64,000 bases of DNA, taken from the NCBI RefSeq assembly GCF_000024225.1, contig NC_013203.1, positions 1,388,501-1,452,500 of the forward strand, in the 5' to 3' direction. The notes beneath the pieces were generated by a model. It was not told the origin of the DNA and ran no database searches. It worked only from the letters and a program-made list of their open reading frames with translations. This DNA is from Lancefieldella parvula DSM 20469. Lineage in GTDB: Bacteria; Actinomycetota; Coriobacteriia; Coriobacteriales; Atopobiaceae. Positions within the stretch are counted from its first letter, which is position 1. Each line of letters begins with the position of its first letter. Positions 53,305-61,680 of the stretch are shown piece after piece. A program made the translations under genes and the position numbers.

Positions 53305-54612
53305 TTAGGCAAGACCAAAGAGAGAGCCGATGCCGTAGATGATAGAACCAACGATGTTGTAGTCAACATTAGGGAAGGATGCCTCTGCAATTCCCAGCTG
53401 AGCAAATGCAGGATAGAGAATCAGAGGACCAGCGGTCAGGAAAATGCCAACCAAGAAGGAACCAAGAAGAGCGCCACGCCATCCACCGTAAGCGTAACCA
53501 CAAACACCACAAGTACCACCAGAGAAGAAGCAGATGCCTGCTGCAGGAATCATGATGGTTGGGCTGTGGAACGCAACCATAAGTGCCATTGCTACAAGGC
53601 CGCCAAGGAAGGATCCAATGAAGCCGATGATGACAGCGTTTGGTGCAAATGGGAAGATTGCAGGGCAGTCGACTGCAGGACGTGCATCTGGAATGAGCTT
53701 CTCAGAGATGCCGACAAATGCAGCGGTAATCTCAGCGATGAACTGGCGAACACCGTAAACAAGAACGGACATGCCAGCAGCAAACTGAAGACCAGCAAGG
53801 AATGGCCAAATCCACCACATATCGTTGCCAAAGTAGCTAGTGAATGGCTTGTTGTTTGCAAGAGTGTCACCAAAGTGACCGGTGACAAGGCATGCAATAG
53901 TAACAACATAGAATAGAACAATCATGAAGAGAGCAACGGAGAAGACAAAGTCCTTGAAGAGCTTAAAGAACTCTGGGAGCTCCTTAGCCTCTTTCTCACT
54001 GTCCTTCTCGTTCTTCTTGGCGAAGAGTTTTCCAACGTAACCGGAGAATGCATAACCGATGCAGTTGAAGTGGCCAATTGCGATGGAATCTCCACCAACA
54101 AGCTTAGTTACAAATGGCTGGCACAGCGAAGGCAGTGCAGCACCACAGAAGCCGAGAATGACGCCACCAAGAACAATGGTAACCCACATTGGGAGGCCAA
54201 GAGCAATGAAGACTAGCGCAAGTACGCAGGAGAAGTACAGGAAGTGCTGGCCAGTCAAGAAGACGGACTTGAATGGGGTGACCTTAGCAAACACAAGATT
54301 CATGATAAAGCCAAGGACCATTACAAGAGCAACCTCAGTACCATAGGTGTTCAGTGCAAGAGCAGTTGCGACCTCAACCTGGGTTACAACACCCTTAACA
54401 GCGAACGCACGACTAAACATATCACTGAAGATGTTGACCTGAGCGGACATAGCGCTAGAGCCAATGTTGAAGATCATGAAGCCAATAATGGTCTTCACAG
54501 TTCCGGAGAAGACGTCCACAGCGGACTTCTTCTGCAGCAAGAGACCGACAAGAGCAATAATGCCCATAATAACGGCTGTATCTCTGAGCTGCATGAGAAT
54601 TGCATTGAGCAT
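53305..54612 (-). CDS. PTS EIIC component, ascorbate (UlaA/SgaT) type
   Basis: The 435-residue permease has about ten hydrophobic segments and the UlaA-type motifs GFMIFNIGSSAM, ALNTYGTEVALVM, FLTGQHFLYFSCV, GHFNCIGYAFSGYVGKLF and GACGVCGYAYGGWRGALLGSF-like GTCGVCGYAYGG. It would import a sugar acid or pentitol-type substrate. EIIB and EIIA genes lie upstream. The distance to EIIB (158 bases) contains an intercistronic stem-loop. Confidence 0.9.
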   Translation of the reverse strand: MLNAILMQLRDTAVIMGIIALVGLLLQKKSAVDVFSGTVKTIIGFMIFNIGSSAMSAQVNIFSDMFSRAFAVKGVVTQVEVATALALNTYGTEVALVMVLGFIMNLVFAKVTPFKSVFLTGQHFLYFSCVLALVFIALGLPMWVTIVLGGVILGFCGAALPSLCQPFVTKLVGGDSIAIGHFNCIGYAFSGYVGKLFAKKNEKDSEKEAKELPEFFKLFKDFVFSVALFMIVLFYVVTIACLVTGHFGDTLANNKPFTSYFGNDMWWIWPFLAGLQFAAGMSVLVYGVRQFIAEITAAFVGISEKLIPDARPAVDCPAIFPFAPNAVIIGFIGSFLGGLVAMALMVAFHSPTIMIPAAGICFFSGGTCGVCGYAYGGWRGALLGSFLVGIFLTAGPLILYPAFAQLGIAEASFPNVDYNIVGSIIYGIGSLFGLA

Positions 54613-54699
54613 GCTTAATCCCTTTCAGCAAATTAACCGACGAACCTACTCAGATAAGATCCCTAAATCAAATGACAAGTACCTTTTGTCAAAGGTTTG

Positions 54700-54751
54700 G
54701 CGAGAGCTTTTTGCCGAAAGCATTATGCTTCGCATAATGAGAAACTCCCGC
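54700..54751 (-). other. Intercistronic stem-loop between EIIB and EIIC
   Basis: CATTATGC (54721-54728) pairs with GCATAATG (54732-54739), with an outer imperfect stem GCGAGAG / CTCCCGC at the ends. There is no T-tract, so it is more likely an mRNA-stabilising or processing hairpin than a terminator. Confidence 0.55.
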
Positions 54752-54770
54752 TAAAAAGATACAAAGAAGC

Positions 54771-55070
54771 TTATGCGTTGTGCTCTGCGAGCCAAGCGGT
54801 GAGCTTCTCCTTCATCTCTGCCTTATCAACAATGTTGGTGATGCCAACTGCAGAAGGAACGCGTTCGTCAGCGTTGAGCTCGTCAGTAAGATCAGACATA
54901 GTGATAACAAGATCGCCATTGAAACCAATCAGTGAATCCAAATTACCGTGCTCAGTCTCGATTGGAAGATCATTCTCTTTAATGACCTGATCAATCTTGA
55001 TCTTGAGCATCATGGAAGAGCCCATACCTGCACGGCAGCAAACCAGTGCGTGGAACTTCTTATCAGCCAT
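54771..55070 (-). CDS. PTS EIIB component, ascorbate type
   Basis: The 99-residue phosphocarrier has the phosphocysteine loop VCCRAGMGSSMMLKIKIDQV (Cys12) typical of UlaB-like EIIB proteins and a Rossmann-like remainder (LVITMSDLTDELN). Its ATG overlaps the EIIA stop (TAATG), so they are coupled. Confidence 0.9.
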   Translation of the reverse strand: MADKKFHALVCCRAGMGSSMMLKIKIDQVIKENDLPIETEHGNLDSLIGFNGDLVITMSDLTDELNADERVPSAVGITNIVDKAEMKEKLTAWLAEHNA

Positions 55071-55609
55071 TACAACCTACCTTCCTTTGCGTGGACAAGG
55101 TCCACAACATCTTTTGGTGACTGAGCTTTTTCGAGCTGAGCAAAGAAATCTGGATCACTCAGCAATTCGACAAGAGATTGAAGAGCACTAAGATGACCTT
55201 CACTATCTTTTGCAGCAAGTGGGAAAAGAAACTTAACTGGATCGTTATCTTTGCTACCAAACTCAACAGAATCCTTGAGTACGGTAATACCTATTGCAGG
55301 CTCAAGTACGCCGGACTCAGGACGTGCGTGAGGCAGAGCAACATGCTCGGTAATAACAATATAAGGGCCAAGTTCATTGACACCTTTAATGATGTCGTCA
55401 ACATAGCCCTCAGTTACTTTTTTATTATCGACAAGTGGTTGCACAGATTTTCTAATTGCATCTTCCCAGCTAGAAGCCGCAATATTGAGCTGCACCAGAT
55501 CTTCGGTAAGAAAATCACTTAACACAGCACTACCTTGCCTTTCTCTTAATGAGACAAATTGGCCAAAAGCCGTCTCACGACAAGTCTTAATAACTTGATA
55601 ATATGACAC
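55070..55609 (-). CDS. PTS EIIA component, mannitol/fructose/ascorbate type
   Basis: The 179-residue EIIA-2 family protein has the phosphorylated histidine in ITEHVALPHARPESGV (His94), preceded by the typical Leu-x-x-Gly region (KVTEGYVDDIIKGVNELGPYI) and followed by FLFPLAAKDSEGHLSALQSL. It begins the operon and receives phosphate from HPr. Its promoter must lie in the intergenic region shared with the DeoR gene. Confidence 0.92.
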   Translation of the reverse strand: MSYYQVIKTCRETAFGQFVSLRERQGSAVLSDFLTEDLVQLNIAASSWEDAIRKSVQPLVDNKKVTEGYVDDIIKGVNELGPYIVITEHVALPHARPESGVLEPAIGITVLKDSVEFGSKDNDPVKFLFPLAAKDSEGHLSALQSLVELLSDPDFFAQLEKAQSPKDVVDLVHAKEGRL

Positions 55610-55656
55610 GAAACGTTCTTAACTTCAATCAATTTTGCTAAAACAGTTATCAAAGT

Positions 55657-55722
55657 TGTTCATATTTTTTCAGTACATCTTTTGTCCATGAAGCTATACA
55701 AATGTTCATGTTTTTATGAACA
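55657..55722. promoter_or_regulatory. Putative DeoR operators, TGTTCAT repeats (PTS side)
   Basis: TGTTCAT occurs at 55657-55663 and in a perfect inverted repeat at 55703-55722 (TGTTCAT, GTTTTT, ATGAACA), with a diverged TTGTCCAT between. They lie just upstream of the EIIA gene. Confidence 0.55.
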
Positions 55723-55839
55723 TAACAGAGGTACCTTCTATTATCCCATGTAAAGTTTATATGTTAAATTTTTTATAATCTAAAACATTCATATATCTCA
55801 ATACTATTATTTTCTGAAATATCTTGATATCCTACAGAT

Positions 55840-55869
55840 AATGTTCTATTTTATTGATGAATGAACATT
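55840..55869. promoter_or_regulatory. Putative DeoR operator at its own gene
   Basis: AATGTTC (55840-55846) and GAACATT (55863-55869) form an inverted repeat with the same half-site, ending 35 bases before the DeoR start codon, which suggests autoregulation. Confidence 0.5.
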
Positions 55870-55904
55870 CAAAGGAAAAATGTTGCTCATAAAGGAGGGC
55901 ATTT

Positions 55905-56687
55905 ATGAAAAGGAGCAAGGCTTACGTTGATTCACGTCGCGAGGCAATTACTGAGTTGCTAGAAAAAAGAGGTCAGGCAAGCGTTCAAGAACTTGCAGAC
56001 CACTTTGAAGTCTCTTCTTTAACTATTAGGCGTGACCTGGATTTTCTTGAGAAACGCGGCATCTTAACTCGTCAATATGGCATTGCTACTCTGCTTAATC
56101 CTTATGGTCGCCCTTCTGGCTCAAGGCAAATTCGTTCTAACAAAGCAATTGCACGTGAAGCGGCCCGTTACGTTGAAGATGGTGATTGTATCTTTATCAA
56201 CACAAGCTCCGTTGCTCTGGGCATGCTTGAGTGGATTGACGCTCACGACGTAACCGTTGTTACTAACAATGGCAAGGCTCTACTGCTTGAAGATATCCGC
56301 GACCTTTCGATCATTCTTACTGGTGGCGATATCCGTCCTCCACGTGCTTCCATGACTGGCGAAACCGCTCTTGATTGCATCCAGCGCATTACTGCCGCTA
56401 AATGCTTCTTGGGCTGCACGGGCTTCTCGGGAGAATTTGGCCTTACCTCTGCAACATCCCCTGAGCCAGCAATTAACGCTCAGATGCTAAAGCGCTCTAG
56501 AAAACACTATATTGTTGCCGATTCTTCTAAACTGGGCACCACTTCTAACTTCCAGTTTGGCTCTGCAGAGGACATTGACCTTCTGATTACCGATACAGGA
56601 GCAACTGACGAGCAGATTAAAGAGCTCAAAGCTGCAGGCCTTAAGGATGTCGTCTGCGTCACTCCTTCAATTCTTCCCGCTAAGTAA
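55905..56687 (+). CDS. DeoR-family transcriptional regulator
   Basis: The 260-residue regulator has an N-terminal winged helix (REAITELLEKRGQASVQELADHFEVSSLTIRRDLDFLEKRGILTRQYG) and a sugar-phosphate sensor domain (about 75-250, with FINTSSVALGMLEWI, VVTNNGKALLLE, LTGGDIRP and IVADSSKLG). It is divergent from the PTS operon, the classical position for a sugar repressor, and would release DNA on binding a phosphorylated intermediate. GGAGG supports the ATG. Confidence 0.93.
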   Translation: MKRSKAYVDSRREAITELLEKRGQASVQELADHFEVSSLTIRRDLDFLEKRGILTRQYGIATLLNPYGRPSGSRQIRSNKAIAREAARYVEDGDCIFINTSSVALGMLEWIDAHDVTVVTNNGKALLLEDIRDLSIILTGGDIRPPRASMTGETALDCIQRITAAKCFLGCTGFSGEFGLTSATSPEPAINAQMLKRSRKHYIVADSSKLGTTSNFQFGSAEDIDLLITDTGATDEQIKELKAAGLKDVVCVTPSILPAK

Positions 56688-56722
56688 GATCTGTATTTCA
56701 TTGTTTCTTACACAAATGCAGC

Positions 56723-56755
56723 AAAAAGGGCGGCCTTTTAAAGGTCGCCTTTTTA
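56723..56755. terminator. Bidirectional terminator between deoR-type gene and YitT gene
   Basis: AAAGGGCGGCC and GGTCGCCTTTTT form a stem with a G-U pair and T-tracts on both strands. It separates convergent genes. Confidence 0.85.
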
Positions 56756-56844
56756 CATCTCAAAATTTATTTACGATTCTTTACACTCAATTGTGCATAG
56801 CTGCTATAAAATCTTTTATTAGTCAGCAAACTGACAAACTATGA

Positions 56845-57726
56845 CTAGCCTTCCAAAGCCTCAAATGATTTAAATCCTTCGCCAATTGCCTCGTGTACTT
56901 CTGAAATAAATACCAATGCATCTGGGTCAATCTCAGAAACAATGACTTTCAACTGCACAAGCTCTGTACGACCAAGAACACACATTAAAACAGGCTTACG
57001 CGCGCCGCTCCACAGTCCACGCGCCTGAAGCTCTGTACAGCCACGATTGAGGTTGTATAGAATCTCATGAGCAATTGCATCGTGCTCAGAAGAAATAATG
57101 TAAACGCAGCGCTCCGACCTTGGTCCATCAATGACAAAGTCAATCATTTTACCTGTAACAAAGATTGCCAAAGCAGAATACAGTCCGTTTTCTAGCGAGA
57201 AGACCGGAATAGCCGCAATAATAATGACAATATCAACAATAATAATTGCAGTACCTGATGGAATAGAAAAACGCTTAGAAACTGCTTGAGCAATAATGTC
57301 TGTACCGCCGGTATTTCCGCCCGCCCTAAATACAAGACCAAGACCAAAGCCGCAGATAATACTACCCCACAAAGCTGCAAGCATAAGATCATTGGCGCCA
57401 AGTACTGGTAAAAATGGCGCAAAAAGATCAACAAAAATACTGGAGATCAAGAAGCCTACAACACTCTTGAGCAAGTATTTTTTGTTCCCACTTTTTGCAA
57501 CAAAAGCCATCAAAATAATATTCATGGCAATTGTCTGCATACCAACTGGCAGGTCAAATCCAAAGGGCAGTGCAATAGCCCTAATAACTGTTGCAAAACC
57601 AGTAATACCGCCAGCCGCAAGTCCGTTAGGAACTTCAAATACATCAAGACCAACTGCAAAAATTGCACAGCCAAGAACGATAAAGAACGAATCTTTAAAG
57701 GACTTTTGCCAAGTAGATTGTTGCAC
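56845..57726 (-). CDS. YitT-family (DUF2179) membrane protein
   Basis: The product of about 293 residues has five or six hydrophobic segments, the family motifs VPNGLAAGGITGFATVI and GLVFRAGGNTGGTDIIAQ, and a C-terminal cytosolic DUF2179-type domain (about 205-285, with CVYIISSEHDAIAHEILYNLNRGCTELQARGLWSG). The family's transported substrate, if any, is unknown. The start is a GTG at 57726 because AAAGGA lies five bases upstream; a longer in-frame start would overlap prfB by 80 bases. It follows prfB closely. Confidence 0.85.
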   Translation of the reverse strand: MQQSTWQKSFKDSFFIVLGCAIFAVGLDVFEVPNGLAAGGITGFATVIRAIALPFGFDLPVGMQTIAMNIILMAFVAKSGNKKYLLKSVVGFLISSIFVDLFAPFLPVLGANDLMLAALWGSIICGFGLGLVFRAGGNTGGTDIIAQAVSKRFSIPSGTAIIIVDIVIIIAAIPVFSLENGLYSALAIFVTGKMIDFVIDGPRSERCVYIISSEHDAIAHEILYNLNRGCTELQARGLWSGARKPVLMCVLGRTELVQLKVIVSEIDPDALVFISEVHEAIGEGFKSFEALEG

Positions 57727-57727
57727 A

Positions 57728-58837
57728 CTAATCCTTTCCACCAACAACCCAGCGATGATACGCAATGATGAACTGGTCAAGATCGCCGTCTGAAAAAACA
57801 GACTCAACGTTTCCTGTTTCTGCTCCCGTTCTTAAATCCTTAATGAGCTGATAAGGATAAAGAACATAGCTCCTAATTTGATTTCCAAATGAGATTTCTC
57901 TCTTTGGACCACGGAGCTCGTCAAGCTCAGCTTCGCGTTTCTCTTTTTCAATCTCATACAAACGGCTGCGCAAGATATTCATTGCCGCAGCTTTGTTCTG
58001 TAGCTGGCTGCGTTCGTTTTGACAGGTTACTACTGTTCCTGTTGGAATATGTGTAATACGAACTGCCGAGTCCGTAGTGTTAACTCCTTGGCCTCCTGGA
58101 CCAGATGCATGATAGACATCAATACGCAGATCATTGGGGTCAATATCAACCTCAATATCTTCAGGAAGAACAGGTAAAACTTCTACACCAGCAAATGATG
58201 TCTGTCTACGTTTCTTATCGTCAGTAGGAGAAATTCTTACAAGACGATGCACGCCCTGTTCTGCACGAAGCATGCCATAAGCATTCTTTCCGCTTACCGT
58301 AAAAGTTGCGCGGTCAAGGCCAATAACCTCTGCTGCAGGTGCATCATTGATGTCAACTTTCCAACCACGACGATCACAATATTTGAGATACATGTGAAAA
58401 AGCATTTCACACCAGTCTTGAGACTCAAGACCACCTTGACCAGGCTTAATGGTAACAATCGCATCGCCGTGGTCAAGTTCATCAGTAAACCAGCTTGAAA
58501 GTTCAAGTTCTGAAAGGTCTTTTTCGAGAGATACTGCCAACGCGCGAGATTCATCAAATGATGCTTGGTCTCCCAGCTCTGTTCCAAGCTCAAAAGCAGC
58601 CTCAGCATCACCAAGTTTCTCTTTAGCCCTATCGATACCAGCGACATCATCGCGAAGCGACGCTAGCTGAGTCATTATTTTTTGTGCAGCTTCAGCGTCG
58701 TCCCAAAAATTGGGACGAGCGCTTTCTGCCTCAAGTTCTGAAATTTGCTGACGCTTCTCAGCGAGATGAAGATACCCTTCTATCTCAAAGAGACGCTCCG
58801 CCAAAGCTTGGAGCGAAACAACCTCTGTATCAGCCAT
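57728..58837 (-). CDS. prfB: Peptide chain release factor 2 with altered recognition tripeptide
   Basis: The 369-residue class I release factor has the catalytic GGQ (248-250, ASGPGGQGVNTTDSAVRITHIPTG) and the RF2 layout throughout, including GYLHLAEKRQ at the N-terminus and QGVHRLVRIS before the recognition loop. The loop reads Ser203-Pro204-Thr205 (SPTDDKKRRQTSFAG), where RF2 proteins normally have Ser-Pro-Phe, which selects UGA. The gene is read in one frame; the usual CTT-TGA frameshift site near codon 23-25 has become CTT-CAT. It precedes the YitT gene and follows secA. Confidence 0.95.
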   Translation of the reverse strand: MADTEVVSLQALAERLFEIEGYLHLAEKRQQISELEAESARPNFWDDAEAAQKIMTQLASLRDDVAGIDRAKEKLGDAEAAFELGTELGDQASFDESRALAVSLEKDLSELELSSWFTDELDHGDAIVTIKPGQGGLESQDWCEMLFHMYLKYCDRRGWKVDINDAPAAEVIGLDRATFTVSGKNAYGMLRAEQGVHRLVRISPTDDKKRRQTSFAGVEVLPVLPEDIEVDIDPNDLRIDVYHASGPGGQGVNTTDSAVRITHIPTGTVVTCQNERSQLQNKAAAMNILRSRLYEIEKEKREAELDELRGPKREISFGNQIRSYVLYPYQLIKDLRTGAETGNVESVFSDGDLDQFIIAYHRWVVGGKD

Positions 58838-58839
58838 TC

Positions 58840-61590
58840 TTACCTGTTTCGGCCGTGGCAGTTCTTAAACTTTTTGCCACTTCCACATGGGCAAGGATCA
58901 TTACGACCAACATTAACGTAAGGATTTGGATCGTCAGACTTACGGTAAGTAGACACAGAAGACTGGCTGGCGCCGGTTCCCTGTGGGCTCTTGCCAATGG
59001 CTGCTGCATTCTTAAGCATGCTCTTACCTTGCTTAAACGCCTTTTGATCACCGTCAGTCTCTTCTCCACCAGAATATTGAGCATTTTGGAATGCCTCTGT
59101 CTCAGTATTCTGACGTGGACGATTAACCAACTCAAGACGAAGAATAGTACGAAGGAAGTCCTCATACATGGTATTTACAAGCAGTGTAAACGCTTCATAT
59201 GCCTCAGTCTTATACTCAACTAAAGGATCACGCTGGCCAAAACCGCGAAGACCAATACCCGTCTTCAAGTAATCCATCTCCTGAAGGTATGCCATCCAAC
59301 GAGTATCAATAACGCGAAGCATTACCTGAGCAGCAAGCTCTCGCATAACTTCTTCACCGAGCTTCTGGGTTTTCTCGTCAAAGGTTTTTTGAACGAATGC
59401 GGTGACATCCCCTTCAAGCTGCTCAAACTTAGTATCCTCGGAAAACTCTGGAAGGTCAGTCTTACCAGTAAGCTCAGAAAGCCATTTCTCAAGACCCTCA
59501 AGATCCCACTCATCAGCATCTCCGTAGCAAAACTCCTCGCAAACACGCTGAGTAGTGGAAGCAGTAACCGTTTCAATGAGTCCCATAAGATCCTTGCCAT
59601 CAAGAATCTTGTTTCTCTCTGCATAAATAACCTGGCGCTGCTTATTCATAACATCGTCGTAATCAAGGACGTTCTTACGCATTGCAAAGTTGACTTCCTC
59701 AACCTTGCGCTGAGCGCCTTCAACGAGCTTAGTAACAATCCTTGCCTTGATTGGCATATCGTCAGGAAGCTCATAGCGCTGCATCATTGCCGCAACGCCG
59801 TCCATACGATCTCCACCAAAGCGACGCATTAGGTCATCTTCCAAGGATAGATAAAACTGGGTCTGACCAGGATCTCCCTGACGACCAGAACGACCACGAA
59901 GCTGGTTATCAATACGACGGCTCTCATGGCGCTCAGTACCAATAACGCACAAACCGCCTGCATCGGTTACTGCCTCACGCTCAGCAGCACAGATTTCCTT
60001 AGCTTCTTTGTGAGCAGTTTCTTTTTGCTCCTGAGTGGCCTCAGCTGGCTCAATTCCCTGATTACGAAGGATATCTTCTGCCATAACATCTGGATTTCCG
60101 CCCAGAAGAATATCTGTACCACGACCTGCCATGTTAGTTGCGATGGTAACAGCACCCTTGCGACCGGCTTGAGCAATAATCTGTGCCTCACGCTCATGGA
60201 ACTTAGCGTTCAGAACATTATGCTTAATACCGCGCTTTGAAAGAATACGAGAAATACGCTCAGAGTTGTCAATTGAAACGGTACCAACAAGTACTGGTTG
60301 ACCGTTTTGGTGACGCTCTTCAACATCTTTGACAACAGCTTCAAATTTAGCGTCAATAGTACGATAAACAAGGTCATCAAGATCCTCGCGCTTAACAGGG
60401 CGGTTAGGTGGAATAACCTGAACAGGAACGTGATAAACCTCGCGGAACTCTGCATCCTCAGTCATTGCGGTACCGGTCATACCAGAAAGCTTGTCATACA
60501 TAAGGAAGTAGTTCTGGAGAGTAATAGTTGCCAGAGTCTGATTCTCTTCCCTCACTTGCACATTTTCTTTTGCTTCAATTGCCTGATGAAGACCTTCAGA
60601 ATAACGACGACCTTCCATAATGCGACCAGTAAACTCATCAACAATCTTAACTTCACCGTCAATGACAACATACTGCTGGTCACGATGGAACATATACTCA
60701 GCCTTCAGCGCCTGCTGAAGATGATTAACTAGCTGACCAGACTCATCGTTATAGATATCGTCGATGTTGAGAGCACGCTCGACCTTCTCGAGACCAATCT
60801 CAGTTGTTGCGATAGTGTGCTTTGCCTCATCCATCTCAAAGTCAACGTCTGGAATTAAACCGCGAACTGCCTTAGCAAAATCTTTATATGTACCAGCAGA
60901 TTTAGTGCCAGCACCAGAAATAATCAGAGGAGTACGAGCCTCATCGATAAGGATGGAGTCAACCTCGTCGACGATGGCGTAATGATGACCACGCTGGACG
61001 CGCATCTCTGGGCGAGTAACCATGTTATCGCGTAGGTAGTCAAAGCCAAACTCTGAATTTGTGCCATAAGTAATATCTGCCTCATACGCAGGCTTTTTAA
61101 GGCTCAAACGCATACCGTTTTGCAGAAGACCGACGGTAATGCCTAAGAACTTGTAGATGGTACCCATCCACTCACTGTCTCGTTTAGCTAGGTAATCGTT
61201 AACAGTAACAATGTGAACGCCCTCGCCGCTCAGTGCGTTAAGGTAACCAGCCAGAGTAGAAACAAGCGTCTTGCCTTCACCGGTCTTCATCTCTGCAATA
61301 GTACCCTTATGAAGTGCAATACCACCGATAAGCTGAACATCAAAGTGACGCTGACCAATAGTTCTTACCGATGCCTCACGCACCGTTGCAAAAGCCTCTG
61401 GAAGAAGATCATCCAGACTTTCTCCTTCAGCATAACGAGCCTTAAACTTATCAGTCTGAGATTGGAGCTCTTCATCACTCATTGCTTGCATTGTTGGCTC
61501 AAGCGCATTGATCTTCTCGACAATACGTTGATATGCCTTAAGGTCCTTGTCAGCACCAAAAGACAGAATCTTAGAGAGGAAATTAGGCAT
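58840..61590 (-). CDS. secA: Preprotein translocase ATPase SecA
   Basis: The 916-residue motor drives Sec-dependent export. It has Walker A in IAEMKTGEGKTLVSTLAGY, Walker B (AIVDEVDSILIDEARTPLIISG), NMAGRGTDILLGGNPD, the helicase motif GTERHESRRIDNQLRGRSGRQGD, a helical scaffold domain and the C-terminal zinc-binding NDPCPCGSGKKFKNCHG used for SecB or lipid binding. AAGGA precedes the ATG. prfB follows after two bases, a known neighbour pair. Length is normal. Confidence 0.97.
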   Translation of the reverse strand: MPNFLSKILSFGADKDLKAYQRIVEKINALEPTMQAMSDEELQSQTDKFKARYAEGESLDDLLPEAFATVREASVRTIGQRHFDVQLIGGIALHKGTIAEMKTGEGKTLVSTLAGYLNALSGEGVHIVTVNDYLAKRDSEWMGTIYKFLGITVGLLQNGMRLSLKKPAYEADITYGTNSEFGFDYLRDNMVTRPEMRVQRGHHYAIVDEVDSILIDEARTPLIISGAGTKSAGTYKDFAKAVRGLIPDVDFEMDEAKHTIATTEIGLEKVERALNIDDIYNDESGQLVNHLQQALKAEYMFHRDQQYVVIDGEVKIVDEFTGRIMEGRRYSEGLHQAIEAKENVQVREENQTLATITLQNYFLMYDKLSGMTGTAMTEDAEFREVYHVPVQVIPPNRPVKREDLDDLVYRTIDAKFEAVVKDVEERHQNGQPVLVGTVSIDNSERISRILSKRGIKHNVLNAKFHEREAQIIAQAGRKGAVTIATNMAGRGTDILLGGNPDVMAEDILRNQGIEPAEATQEQKETAHKEAKEICAAEREAVTDAGGLCVIGTERHESRRIDNQLRGRSGRQGDPGQTQFYLSLEDDLMRRFGGDRMDGVAAMMQRYELPDDMPIKARIVTKLVEGAQRKVEEVNFAMRKNVLDYDDVMNKQRQVIYAERNKILDGKDLMGLIETVTASTTQRVCEEFCYGDADEWDLEGLEKWLSELTGKTDLPEFSEDTKFEQLEGDVTAFVQKTFDEKTQKLGEEVMRELAAQVMLRVIDTRWMAYLQEMDYLKTGIGLRGFGQRDPLVEYKTEAYEAFTLLVNTMYEDFLRTILRLELVNRPRQNTETEAFQNAQYSGGEETDGDQKAFKQGKSMLKNAAAIGKSPQGTGASQSSVSTYRKSDDPNPYVNVGRNDPCPCGSGKKFKNCHGRNR

Positions 61591-61680
61591 AGCTTTTCCT
61601 TGACGTCGGGTATCTATCTTCGATTGATAGACACAATATTCAACTCATATATCATACCCCGCCTAACTGCTTAAATCACA

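Noticed and set aside
57727..57807. Longer YitT-family start inside prfB
   Set aside because: It would overlap 80 bases of prfB without a ribosome binding site, while a GTG at 57726 is well placed.
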